Below, one piece after another: positions 34,018-42,294 of a stretch of DNA of 64,000 nucleotides. Source of the DNA: Shewanella baltica (GTDB lineage Bacteria > Pseudomonadota > Gammaproteobacteria > Enterobacterales > Shewanellaceae); assembly GCF_900456975.1 (NCBI RefSeq), contig NZ_UGYM01000002.1, positions 1,488,001 to 1,552,000 of the forward strand. The letters are read 5' to 3'. Position 1 is the first letter of the stretch; each line of letters starts with the position of its first letter. Below the pieces are notes generated by a model. That model ran no database searches, was not told the DNA's origin, and saw only the letters and a list, made by a program, of their open reading frames with translations. The position numbers and the translations under genes were made by a program.

Positions 34018-34426
34018 TATTTGTTCCCCGTTAGGTCAATTATTGTTATGGGTGATTGTTTGATGATGGCCATGGATTTCAGCAAAAATTGAAGTCTACG
34101 CGCGGCTAAAACCATTAATTTATCTTAATGTGACTGTTTAACATGTATCGGACTAGGGGTTCCATCAATTTTGTGTTTAGTTTGTAACAAATGTTTTGTT
34201 TCAGGCTTTTAAGCAAAATAATATGGCAAACTAGCTGAGGCTTGTTATCGCGTCTCGCCGCTTTATTGGCAACATCATTGCTCAAGGCTGCAGTCGAAGA
34301 TAATAGCCGCAAACACGTCGCAGATGACTGGTATAAGCAACACGTTGCCGTAAACCAGCTTAATCCATTTTCAACCGTCTCTTGCAGTACGGTCCTAAAA
34401 CACGAATAACAATAATAGGATCTTCT

Positions 34427-36070
34427 ATGTCTCAATCTGGTATTCAACATGCTCGCGTGCGTCGAGCGTTATCCTTGGCATTACTGACTGCGTCCAGCTG
34501 GGTTATGCCGCAATGTATTGCAGCGCCAGCAACAACAGCGGCTCACACAAACGTCCCCCAGTTAAGCCAAAATGCACTAAAGGTCGCCGATTACGCGGTC
34601 GCAAAATACGATGCGGCTATGGTGCAGAGTTTGACTCAGTTGGTGAGTTTTAATACCCAAGCGGTTGAAGGGCAAACGCCAGATACCAATCCCGCCTTTG
34701 TGGGCTTCAAGTCGAGTTTAAAGCAACTCAGTCAGGATCTCGGGTTAGATTATGCCGATCATGGTTATGTTGTGTTGATTGGCTTAGATGCCAATTCGGC
34801 TGTAAACAATGAATCTAAAAAGTTAGGCATAGTCACCCACGGCGATGTGCAACCAGCTAATCCTGCATTGTGGGCGAAGAGCCCTTATCTGCTTGATACT
34901 CAATCGGAACCGGGCAAACTGATTGGTCGCGGCACAGAGGACGACAAGGGCGCCATCGTTACCGCCATGTATGCGATGAAGGCGATTAAAGATAAACACA
35001 TTAAGCGAGATAGACGCATTGAACTCTTGGTTTATCTTGCTGAAGAGTCCGACTGGGAACCACTGAAAACCTTTTTAGCCAGCTACACGCCAGCGGACAT
35101 GAACATTACTATCGATGCCGAATACCCCGTGGTTACCGCCGAGAAAGGTTGGAGCAAGATTACCTTTACTGTGCCCAATATTACGATCTCCAATATAGAA
35201 GCTAAAGCAGAGGCTTCAACTCAAGCGCCCACGTTAACGGCTTTCTCTGGTGGCTATTTTGCCAGCCAAGTACCGCAGCAGGCTGAAGCAGAAATTGAGG
35301 CGGTTTCACCCGCATTACTGACAAAGTTACAGACCAGAGCCGCCGCGCAGCAGGGGATGAAATATCGTTTTGAAAACCATTGCGTCGATAAACAGTGCAA
35401 CTTGCATATCTTTGCCGACGGTAAAGCCGCCCATTCATCCACTCCTGAAGATGGAGTGAATGCTGTGACCCATTTGGCGGCATTGTTAAGTCCCGAATTG
35501 AATGATAAACCTTGGCCGAAAACTAGCGCATCCTTAACTGTCGCCGCCATGAACGAGCTGGTGGGGTTAGGCATTTATGCCGAGCAGTTTGGTGACTTAG
35601 CCTATAAAGATGATTTTATGGGACCGCTGACCTTAGCCCCAACTGTGGTGGTGCAAACTCAGAAGGGCACTGAGGTGACCATTAACTTGCGTCGTCCCGT
35701 CGGCAAAACACCAGAGTTACTCACTAAGCAAGCCCGTGAAGCCTTAGCCCTGTGGCAGGAGAAACATCAAGTGCAACTTGCTGATATCGAAAGTTATTGG
35801 GGCGAGCCTATGGTGATGAAAGGTGCGCCGCAGCAACAAACCCTGCTCGACGTGTTTGCCCACTTCACTGGCATAGTCGACCCTAAACCCGTTGCAATCG
35901 GCGGCTCAACCAACAGTAAATTATTCCCCAATGCCTTAAGTTTTGGCCCTGCCATGCCGGGCGTGGAATACACTGGCCATACTGAAAAAGAGTTCATCAC
36001 CCATAAGCAATTTATGCTGAATCTAAAAATGTACACCGCAGCGTTTATCGAGCTATCGGCGGTTAAATAG
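34427..36070 (+). CDS. M20 family dipeptidase (PepV/Sapep-like), exported
   Basis: A 547-aa di-zinc peptidase. The N-terminal ~32 residues form a signal peptide (RRALSLALLTASSWVMPQCIAAPA). Metal and catalytic motifs: THGDVQPA (~139-146), GRGTEDDKGAIVTAMYAMK (~178-196, bridging Asp), YLAEESDWE (~215-223, Glu base and ligand) and GGSTNSKLFPNA near the C-terminus. I start at ATG 34427 because the signal peptide begins there; the frame's 15 extra upstream codons have no ribosome-binding site. It fits the peptide-scavenging neighbourhood with two M3 peptidases and gamma-glutamyltransferase. Confidence 0.9.
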   Translation: MSQSGIQHARVRRALSLALLTASSWVMPQCIAAPATTAAHTNVPQLSQNALKVADYAVAKYDAAMVQSLTQLVSFNTQAVEGQTPDTNPAFVGFKSSLKQLSQDLGLDYADHGYVVLIGLDANSAVNNESKKLGIVTHGDVQPANPALWAKSPYLLDTQSEPGKLIGRGTEDDKGAIVTAMYAMKAIKDKHIKRDRRIELLVYLAEESDWEPLKTFLASYTPADMNITIDAEYPVVTAEKGWSKITFTVPNITISNIEAKAEASTQAPTLTAFSGGYFASQVPQQAEAEIEAVSPALLTKLQTRAAAQQGMKYRFENHCVDKQCNLHIFADGKAAHSSTPEDGVNAVTHLAALLSPELNDKPWPKTSASLTVAAMNELVGLGIYAEQFGDLAYKDDFMGPLTLAPTVVVQTQKGTEVTINLRRPVGKTPELLTKQAREALALWQEKHQVQLADIESYWGEPMVMKGAPQQQTLLDVFAHFTGIVDPKPVAIGGSTNSKLFPNALSFGPAMPGVEYTGHTEKEFITHKQFMLNLKMYTAAFIELSAVK

Positions 36071-36211
36071 CGCTCTTTGTGAAAGTGATTTTGGGATGGC
36101 ACAAAAGTGTTGGGTAGAAATAAAGTCTGTATCAAGTATTAAGCTAAGCATTAAGGGTTAATAGAACTATGGCGGTTAAATCTTAGATTTCCGCCATTCC
36201 AACTTGAAATG

Positions 36212-36250
36212 CTCAAAAGCTCAAAAGCTCAAAAGCTCAAAAGCTCAAAG
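36212..36250 (+). repeat. 8-bp tandem repeat, CTCAAAAG x ~4.8
   Basis: Four perfect copies of CTCAAAAG followed by CTCAAAG, in noncoding DNA 140 bp after the M20 gene. Probably a slippage-prone microsatellite. Confidence 0.9.
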
Positions 36251-36283
36251 CTTGTGAGTTATATCGTCAATTGTGCTGCATGA

Positions 36284-36443
36284 ATTGTCATTGTTTCCCC
36301 AGTGACTCGCCCCCTTTCATTTAATAAGAAGTATCCCTGAGGGCTCTACTTAACATGCCGCCAACGGTCACTGTTGCAACAATGCTAATCCTCACTGCCC
36401 CTTTCGCTGTTCGTTTAGCTAAAAAGCTATTGCCCCAAAGCAA
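36284..36443 (+). repeat. Structured direct repeat, copy 1
   Basis: Starts AATTGTCATTGTTTCCCCAG and shares, in order with copy 2, CAGTGAC, CCCTGAGGGCTC, GCCAACGGTCACTGTTGCAA, CAATGC and AAAAAGCT-TTGCCCCAAAG. CATTG...CAGTGAC at 36289 is imperfectly inverted relative to GTCACTG...CAATG at 36367-36384, giving a ~95-nt foldable unit. It lacks the inner hairpin seen in copy 2. Confidence 0.8.
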
Positions 36444-36465
36444 GACAACTGAGTTACGCAGCATT

Positions 36466-36620
36466 AATTGTCATTGTTTTCCCAGTGACACGCCGTAAAC
36501 TCATCCCTGAGGGCTCGACGGCGACATCCATGTCGCCAACGGTCACTGTTGCAACAATGCCAATCTTAACTAAGTCCCTAATTCATAAGTCCATCCTAAA
36601 AAGCTTTTGCCCCAAAGTTT
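36466..36620 (+). repeat. Structured direct repeat, copy 2
   Basis: Second copy of the unit at 36284. Outer arms CATTGTTTTCCCAGTGAC/GTCACTGTTGCAACAATG pair imperfectly, and an inner perfect hairpin GGCGACAT-CC-ATGTCGCC is present at 36520-36537. The layout resembles dispersed intergenic palindromic elements of Shewanella-type genomes; copy number outside the window is unknown. Confidence 0.8.
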
Positions 36621-36935
36621 GCTAGCACTTGTTTAGTGAATCGAAAAAGGACTAACGAGTTGCCCTACAAAATCTCATCTATTGGCCTAATGTTTGGCTC
36701 TACCGTAAAGTGACTAACAATGCATAGGTATACAGTCGTATTTAAATTTAGATGCTTTTGAGTGTTTTTAAACTCATGAGTTTGCGCGTTTATCCAGTCA
36801 AAACTTAACAAAACCCTTTAAAATTATTTGTATATACTTTTCTAAAATTAGTTAATAGGTTTGGAAAACGCGCATGCGCGTTTTTCCGGTTGGTGTATTT
36901 GATAAAAATCTGATAAATTCTTTGCATACAGGTAG

Positions 36936-37724
36936 TTAAGTGTGCGCGTTTTCACTGGTCTAATGAGGTAAACGCGCATGCGCACTAATAAAATGTTAGT
37001 TTACAAAGGGAGTTTGGTGGTGTTTGAGAGTATTGCGATCTATTCAGGATTAATTGCAACAGTCTGGATATTCATTGGTGTTAATGTAGCAAGTAGGTTT
37101 TATGCTGGTTACAGCCATTCAAAGCAATTTTGTAGTGAGTTAGGTGCGACTGGTAGCCCAACTGAAAAATTGTCTCCTTTAATTAATAATTATCCTCTTG
37201 GTTTTCTATTTTGCTTTTTCGGTTGGTATCTGGCTCAACTCTCAAATGTTTCAACTTTAGTGAATATTGCTGGTTGGTTAGTTATAGCTCATGGTGTTGG
37301 TACATGGGTCGCCGGTTACTTCCCAATGGACGCCGATCCATTTACTAAGAATCCAACTTTTAATTGTAAGGTACATTCTTGGGCAGGTTTTATCATGTTG
37401 CTTTCATTAGTTGTAGCACCAATATTAATTGCTATCAGTCCAACAACTGAAATTATTCCATTATATTTCCGCATTTTTTCATTGGTTTCTGTTGTCGCTG
37501 CTGTTTATTTTCTTTTCGCAATGGCTAAAGCTGTAAAATCCCAAAGCAATCCTGGCATCCATCAGCGTATTTCATATGGCTTTCAGCTAATTTGGCTAAG
37601 TGCTTTTTCACTAGTATTGGCGTAATTGTAAACTAACAAGCAAATTAATCAGGACAAATAACAGTTGGTTTTTGCTCCTGCGTCGCTTATTTTAACCAAC
37701 TGATATTTGCGCATTATTTGGGCG
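36936..37724 (+). mobile_element. Lone integron-type gene cassette (DUF998 gene plus attC)
   Basis: A ~789-bp unit whose left boundary is GTTAAGT (36935-36941, fitting GTTRRRY) and whose right boundary is the GTTA of the attC at 37724/37725. It contains one gene starting 42 bp from the left boundary and reading toward attC, as in standard cassettes. No integrase gene, attI or second convincing attC is seen in the window, so this looks like a single cassette inserted at a secondary site or a remnant of an array. Confidence 0.72.
36978..37625 (+). CDS. DUF998 family membrane protein, cassette-borne
   Basis: A 215-aa integral membrane protein with about six helices. The features GYFPMDADPF (~115-124) and KVHSWAGFIML (~133-143, a conserved His in the membrane region) are those of DUF998, a family of unknown function common in mobile cassettes and other accessory DNA. 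The ATG lies 9 bases after GAGG. That ribosome-binding site sits in the loop of a 9-bp hairpin (TGCGCGTTT/AAACGCGCA) whose 3' arm touches the start codon. Codon use is more AT-rich than neighbours, consistent with transfer. Confidence 0.82.
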   Translation: MRTNKMLVYKGSLVVFESIAIYSGLIATVWIFIGVNVASRFYAGYSHSKQFCSELGATGSPTEKLSPLINNYPLGFLFCFFGWYLAQLSNVSTLVNIAGWLVIAHGVGTWVAGYFPMDADPFTKNPTFNCKVHSWAGFIMLLSLVVAPILIAISPTTEIIPLYFRIFSLVSVVAAVYFLFAMAKAVKSQSNPGIHQRISYGFQLIWLSAFSLVLA

Positions 37725-37730
37725 TTACCC
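37631..37730 (+). repeat. attC recombination site (59-base element)
   Basis: An imperfect ~95-nt palindrome beginning 10 bases after the DUF998 stop. Arms pair in the order AAC(37635)/GTT(37724), CAAAT/ATTTG, CAAATA/TATTTG, and CAGTTGGTT(37662-37670)/AACCAACTG(37694-37702), with unpaired bases between and a ~23-nt terminal loop. The right simple site reads GGGCGTTA. This is the design of Vibrio/Shewanella-type attC sites. Confidence 0.82.
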
Positions 37731-37763
37731 ATAGAAATTTTAATCCGAAATTCATGAATTAGA

Positions 37764-38023
37764 GTTAGGAATCTAACATGCTTTTGTCCAAAAGCGTGCT
37801 GGGTATCTCCTTCATACAGACAGGTTACACTAGTGCCAAAAAGGTGAGCCATGGTGATTTGCGAGACGACCGTCCGCCCCATGGACGGGGCGGTCGAGCA
37901 TCCAAGGACGGACTAGCTGCGTGTCGGAGAGTGAATGCCATGGCAAGCCTATATGAGTGGATACCAGCCAACGCTACGATCCTAACGACTGAAATAACAG
38001 GCCACCCAGTACAGTTTGCCTAA
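37764..38023 (+). other. GC-rich structured element of unknown nature after attC
   Basis: Starts with GTTAG-GAAT-CTAAC. It carries a strong hairpin around 37867-37896 (CCGTCC/GGACGG and CCGCCCC/GGGGCGG as alternative pairings) in a locally GC-rich stretch inside AT-rich surroundings. An 81-codon frame (37778-38023) with GGA upstream spans it, but the sequence is Arg/Gly-rich with no known fold, so coding is doubtful. It could be a dispersed repeat or a decayed mobile element. Confidence 0.45.
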
Positions 38024-38078
38024 ACTATTAGGTCTACAAGTCAGCTATGTTCAGTACGATTACTTGTTTCCACACAAT

Positions 38079-38120
38079 AAAAAGCCCTGCTTATACAGTG
38101 ATGTATAGCAGGGCTTTTTT
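38079..38120. terminator. Strong hairpin terminator downstream of ggt and the cassette region
   Basis: A 17-bp stem with one bulged T (AAAAGCCCTGCT(T)ATACA/TGTATAGCAGGGCTTTT), a GTGA loop, A-run before and T-run after. It can stop transcription from either side. Confidence 0.88.
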
Positions 38121-38288
38121 AATCGAGAGATTGCATTCACTGAGCGGAATAAAAAGCTTTACTCAGGATTTATGACCTAGATCGAATAGGTCATAAATCC
38201 TTTTATCTCATTCACCTATTTCTCTTACTTATCTCTCACTCATCTCTTTACATTCATCTCTTTCACTAACATTGGCATCATGGAGATG

Positions 38289-40028
38289 CTAGTAGCCGAT
38301 GGCTTCGCTACCTGAGTGGCGCGGGTCAGACGCGCCAAAAATCCCTTGTTCAGTCACCATGATTGATTGTGTGCTGCCCATAGCGGACTGTACTTTCACT
38401 TTGTGGCCTTTGGCTTCGAGCAGGGAAATGGTATCGCGGTTTAAGCTGGATTCGACTCGCAGTTCATCGGGCAGCCATTGATGGTGTACCCGCGCCGCAT
38501 TACTGGCTTCGGCGATGTTTAATCCATGGTCGATCACATTCATGATGATCTGCAGTGTGGTGGTGATAATGCGTGAGCCGCCCGGGCTGCCAGTGACGAG
38601 GAAGGGTTTGCCATCCTTCATCACTATTGTTGGGCTCATGGAGCTCAATGGGCGCTTATTGCCTTCGACCGCATTGGCATCACCGCCAACTAAACCGTAG
38701 CCGTTTGGCACGCCGGGTTTGGCCGAGAAATCATCCATCTCGTTATTGAGCAAAATGCCAGTACCCTTGGCCACTAAACCTGAGCCGTAGCTGAAGTTTA
38801 AGGTGTAAGTGTTTGAAACCGCATTGCCCCATTTATCCACTACCGAGAAGTGAGTGGTTTGGTCGCTCTCATAGGGCGCGAGTTTACCTGGCTTGATTTC
38901 GGCGCTTGGCGTTGTTTTATTCATCGCGATTTGGCTGGCGATTTTTTGGGCGTAGTCCTTACTGGTTAAGGCTTTGACGGGCACCTTATAAAAGTCGGGA
39001 TCGCCTAAGTATTCGCTGCGATCGCTATAGGCATGCTTCATGGTTTCTGCCATCAAATGAATCGTCTGCGCCGTATTGTGGCCGAGTTTATCAATCGGGA
39101 ATTGTTGCAACACATTAAGCATTTCTATGATGTGCACGCCGCCCGATGATGGTGGTGGCATAGACACAACCTCGTAGCCACGGTATTCGCCTCGGACGGG
39201 TTCGCGTTCCACAACCTTATAATTTTTAAGGTCGTCTAAGGTCATAATGCCGCCAGCGTCTTTCACCGCATTGATAAGCTTAGTGGCGGTTTCACCTTCG
39301 TAGAATCCTTTGGTGCCTTTTTCAGCGATCAGACTTAATGAATGGGCAAGCTCAGGTTGTTTAAGAATATCATCAACTTGATAGTCGCTGCCGTCGGCTT
39401 TGTAGAAGATAGCAGCCGTGGTTGGCCATTGGGTCATCCGGCGTTTTAGGCCTGCAAGAGATTCGGCAAGATCTGGCGTGACGCTAATGCCTTCCTGCGC
39501 CATTTTAATTGCGGGTGCAGCGACTTGGGCGAGTGTCATAGTGCCATATTTTTCAAGGGCTAAGCTCATGCCCATCACGGTACCAGGGACACCCACGGCA
39601 AGGCCGTGTTCGCGGCTCAGCTTCTCAACTGCATCGCCATTCTCGTCGAGGAAAATATCTTTTTTGGCTTTAGACGGCGCCATTTCGCGGTAATCGATTG
39701 CTATGGTTTTGTTTTCTTTAGCAATATGCACCAGCATAAAACCGCCGCCACCGATATTACCAGCACGCGGTAAAGTGACTGCCAAACTGAAGGCCACGGC
39801 CACAGCCGCATCAACGGCATTGCCGCCTTGTTTTAGGATCTCAACGCCAGTGCGACTGGCGAGTGTTTCTTGGCTGGCAACCATGCCATGCTTGGCCCAC
39901 ACAGGTTGTGCTGTGGCCATCTGGCTGAAAATTGACGATTCTTCGGCAAGCAGACTGGGTGATGATAGTAGGGGAAGCGCCATGGCAATGGCGAGAATAA
40001 GAGGTCTAAAAGGTCTTGTTGGACGCAT
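38289..40028 (-). CDS. ggt: Gamma-glutamyltransferase, periplasmic
   Basis: GGT hydrolyses or transfers the gamma-glutamyl group of glutathione and other gamma-glutamyl peptides outside the cytoplasm. The precursor is 579 aa and self-cleaves before the first Thr of TTHFSVVDKWGN (~390), which becomes the catalytic N-terminus of the small subunit. Other motifs: GGGGFMLV-type (NIGGGGFMLV, ~90-99), DYREMAP (~112-118), PPPSSGGVH (~294-302) and GSPGGSRI (~474-481). I use ATG 40028, which has AGGA 7 bases upstream and begins a proper signal peptide; ATG 40052 lacks a ribosome-binding site. Confidence 0.93.
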   Translation of the reverse strand: MRPTRPFRPLILAIAMALPLLSSPSLLAEESSIFSQMATAQPVWAKHGMVASQETLASRTGVEILKQGGNAVDAAVAVAFSLAVTLPRAGNIGGGGFMLVHIAKENKTIAIDYREMAPSKAKKDIFLDENGDAVEKLSREHGLAVGVPGTVMGMSLALEKYGTMTLAQVAAPAIKMAQEGISVTPDLAESLAGLKRRMTQWPTTAAIFYKADGSDYQVDDILKQPELAHSLSLIAEKGTKGFYEGETATKLINAVKDAGGIMTLDDLKNYKVVEREPVRGEYRGYEVVSMPPPSSGGVHIIEMLNVLQQFPIDKLGHNTAQTIHLMAETMKHAYSDRSEYLGDPDFYKVPVKALTSKDYAQKIASQIAMNKTTPSAEIKPGKLAPYESDQTTHFSVVDKWGNAVSNTYTLNFSYGSGLVAKGTGILLNNEMDDFSAKPGVPNGYGLVGGDANAVEGNKRPLSSMSPTIVMKDGKPFLVTGSPGGSRIITTTLQIIMNVIDHGLNIAEASNAARVHHQWLPDELRVESSLNRDTISLLEAKGHKVKVQSAMGSTQSIMVTEQGIFGASDPRHSGSEAIGY

Positions 40029-40136
40029 ACTCAATCCTGAATTTATTTTCATTATGGCTATGCAATGTGCCGAGAATTAGGCTTAATTGCAACCTTGTAT
40101 ATTAGTTAAGATCCGTAAAGGACGAGAATTTACCCA

Positions 40137-41549
40137 ATGAGACAGCTTATCTTGGCCTTTGCGAGCTCAATGTCGGACATATCGGCCTGTGCGTGGAATG
40201 CCGTTATGGGTGAGGCGAATCCCTTCTGTCGCCATGAGTTTCTGTTGGCACTAGAGCAAAGCCATTCGGCCTGCGCTGCAACGGGTTGGACGCCGCGGCA
40301 TTTATGCGTGTTTGATATGGGTGACAGATTAAATGATGTCGTAAGTACCGATAAAAGCCTGTCGCCTTTGGCTGCAGGGGCACTGATAAGTCGGCAAGCG
40401 GCTAAGCACTTCAATCCATTATCGCTGGTGGCGGTGATGCCCTTGTATCAAAAGTCTCACTCCTACGGTGAGTATGTGTTCGATTGGGCGTGGGCCGAAG
40501 CCTATGAGCGCCATGGACTCGATTATTATCCTAAATGGGTGAATGCGATTCCTTTTACCCCAGTGCAAGGGCGAAGGATGGGCATTCATCCTGCATTCGA
40601 TAGCGTTGAGCAACTGCGCGTGGCGCAATTACTGCTGCTGACATTGAATCGCCGGCTAACATCAGAGCTGTTTGCGTCAGAGCCCTGTGTGTTAGAGCAA
40701 GGTGATTCGGTTTTTGATGAGTCAGAGCTTAATCAACCCGTTGTCGATGAAGCTGATCTTGATGGATCAGTACAAAGCGCTAAAGAGCTGGGCGACAGCC
40801 CAATTTCTTCATGGCATAGCTTGTTTGTTACTCCAAGCCAAACACCGTTATTTGCAGGCTCGCCCAATCCGCTGTTAAAACGCTTAGGGACTCAGTTCCA
40901 TTGGCATAATCGCGGTTATCGTGACTTTGATGATTTTCTGGCGGGTTTTAGTTCGCGCAAACGTAAGAATATCTTGAAGGAGCGGGCGCAGTTACAGCCT
41001 TTTAATCTTAAGTTTCACTTTGTCGAAGGTGAACACATTACCGTTTCACAATGGCAGACGTTTATTCAGTGTTATCAATTAACTTACCTTAAACGCTCCG
41101 GTCATCGCGGCTATTTAACGCCCGAGTTTTTTCAGCAGTTGGGGGCACAACTCGCTGCGCAAGTCTTACTGTTGGTGGTCGAAGATGCCAAGGGCGAGAT
41201 GGTAGCTGGCGCCTTGTATCTCAAAGGCGAGAATACCTTAGGGCAGAAATGCTTATATGGCCGTTATTGGGGCACAACGGTTGAGCTCGACGGCTTGCAT
41301 TTTGAGGCCTGTTATTACCAAGGTATTCAATACTGTATTGAACATGGGTTCCAGATGTTTGATGCGGGCGCACAGGGCGAGCATAAGGTGCTGCGCGGCT
41401 TTGAACCTGTTGAAATGTATTCCTACCATAATATCGCCCACTTAGGATTTAGGGCGGCGATTGCCGATTTTGTTGAGCAAGAAGCACAGCAAATGCAGCA
41501 ATATATGGCACAGATGCGAGCTGTTTTGCCCTACAAAAAAGAGCCCTAA
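40137..41549 (+). CDS. DUF482 / FemAB-like GNAT-fold protein
   Basis: A 470-aa cytoplasmic protein of the peptidogalycan biosynthesis/recognition (DUF482) family, related to FemAB aminoacyltransferases. Typical segments: ANPFCRHEFLLALE (~27-40), YGEYVFDWAWAEAYERHGLDYYPKW (~111-135), VQGRRM, FSSRKRKNILKERAQL (~271-286) and FDAGAQGEHKVLRGF (~406-420). An acidic, poorly conserved insert at ~185-235 lengthens the usual ~380-aa protein. Its physiological substrate is not known. Divergent from ggt with a ~110-bp spacer. Confidence 0.85.
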   Translation: MRQLILAFASSMSDISACAWNAVMGEANPFCRHEFLLALEQSHSACAATGWTPRHLCVFDMGDRLNDVVSTDKSLSPLAAGALISRQAAKHFNPLSLVAVMPLYQKSHSYGEYVFDWAWAEAYERHGLDYYPKWVNAIPFTPVQGRRMGIHPAFDSVEQLRVAQLLLLTLNRRLTSELFASEPCVLEQGDSVFDESELNQPVVDEADLDGSVQSAKELGDSPISSWHSLFVTPSQTPLFAGSPNPLLKRLGTQFHWHNRGYRDFDDFLAGFSSRKRKNILKERAQLQPFNLKFHFVEGEHITVSQWQTFIQCYQLTYLKRSGHRGYLTPEFFQQLGAQLAAQVLLLVVEDAKGEMVAGALYLKGENTLGQKCLYGRYWGTTVELDGLHFEACYYQGIQYCIEHGFQMFDAGAQGEHKVLRGFEPVEMYSYHNIAHLGFRAAIADFVEQEAQQMQQYMAQMRAVLPYKKEP

Positions 41550-41670
41550 TAAAAGACCGAGTTAACGGGACATTATTGGGCTCTCATTTATGTCGTGTAT
41601 TTTTAATCCAAGCAGATTAATCTAATATTTTTAAAACTAAGCTGTTAATTCAAATGGTTAGCTATGAATG

Positions 41671-42294
41671 TTAGCTCATGGCTAACCACACGCCCACGCC
41701 TATCATCAGGCTGCCTGCAATGCGGTTTAACCAGCGAATATTATCGCCGCGGCTTAGGAAAATACGCAGGCTTTTGCCGCCGCTGGCGTAGGCGAGCATA
41801 GAGGTAAACTCGGTCACCATAATAATGCTCAGCAGTGCGAGCAGCTGCGGCGCAACGTCGCGCTCGGCATTGATAAAAGGCGGCAGTAGCGACACCATAA
41901 ATGCCCAACCTTTAGGATTGGCAATGGCGGTAATAAAGCCTTGGGAGATCAAGGTTAAATTGCTGGCTCTGGGGTTAGTGTCGTCATCGCTTAACATGGC
42001 CATCTTACCGCGGGCGCGCCACATTTGTACGCCGATAAAGCCTAAATAAATTCCGCCAACCCATTTAAAGATTTGAAAGACTTCGGGATAGTTGAGCATG
42101 ATACTGGCAACGCCCATCACGGCGGCTGTCGCCACTAACGCTACGCCTACCAGTTCACCCAGCATCATCCACAGGGTGCGGCGCACACCTATGCTCATGC
42201 CCAGTGTCATGGCGAGCGTCATGCACATGCCTGGCGTGATAGAAACAAAGAAGAAGGTCGGGATAAACACTGCAAGTAAAGCAAAATCTGGCAT
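41671..42294 (-). CDS. LysE/RhtB family amino-acid exporter
   Basis: A 207-aa inner-membrane protein with five to six hydrophobic helices and the family signature FFFVSITPGMCMTLAMTLGMSIG near residues 12-34. GGIYLGFIGVQMWRAR (~74-89) and the loop ANPKGWAFMVSLLPPFI (~122-138) follow. I trim the frame to ATG 42294, which gives the standard ~205-aa length and begins directly before the first helix; upstream codons encode a polar, unsupported tail. The exported substrate cannot be told from sequence. Confidence 0.87.
   Translation of the reverse strand: MPDFALLAVFIPTFFFVSITPGMCMTLAMTLGMSIGVRRTLWMMLGELVGVALVATAAVMGVASIMLNYPEVFQIFKWVGGIYLGFIGVQMWRARGKMAMLSDDDTNPRASNLTLISQGFITAIANPKGWAFMVSLLPPFINAERDVAPQLLALLSIIMVTEFTSMLAYASGGKSLRIFLSRGDNIRWLNRIAGSLMIGVGVWLAMS

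Larger units (their letters stand above)
36071..36977. other. 0.9-kb noncoding region with several repeats
   Basis: Contains an 8-bp tandem repeat (36212-36250), a two-copy ~160-180-bp direct repeat with terminal inverted arms (36284-36620), a palindrome at 36863-36888 and the left end of an integron-type cassette (36935). No coding frame is credible. Confidence 0.7.

Noticed and set aside
34115..34450. 111-codon minus-strand frame opposite the start of the M20 gene
   Set aside because: Overlaps the M20 signal-peptide region and has no ribosome-binding site or recognised motif.
36212..36250. Possible phase-variable promoter
   Set aside because: The 8-bp repeat lies downstream of one gene and about 700 bp before the next, with no promoter next to it; recorded only as a repeat.
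36863..36888. Rho-independent terminator
   Set aside because: The palindrome is long and ends in T residues but follows no gene within 800 bp on either side; treated as part of the repeated-arm structure instead.
37649..37882. 77-codon minus-strand frame across attC
   Set aside because: Runs antisense through the attC hairpin and the GC-rich element; no start signal.
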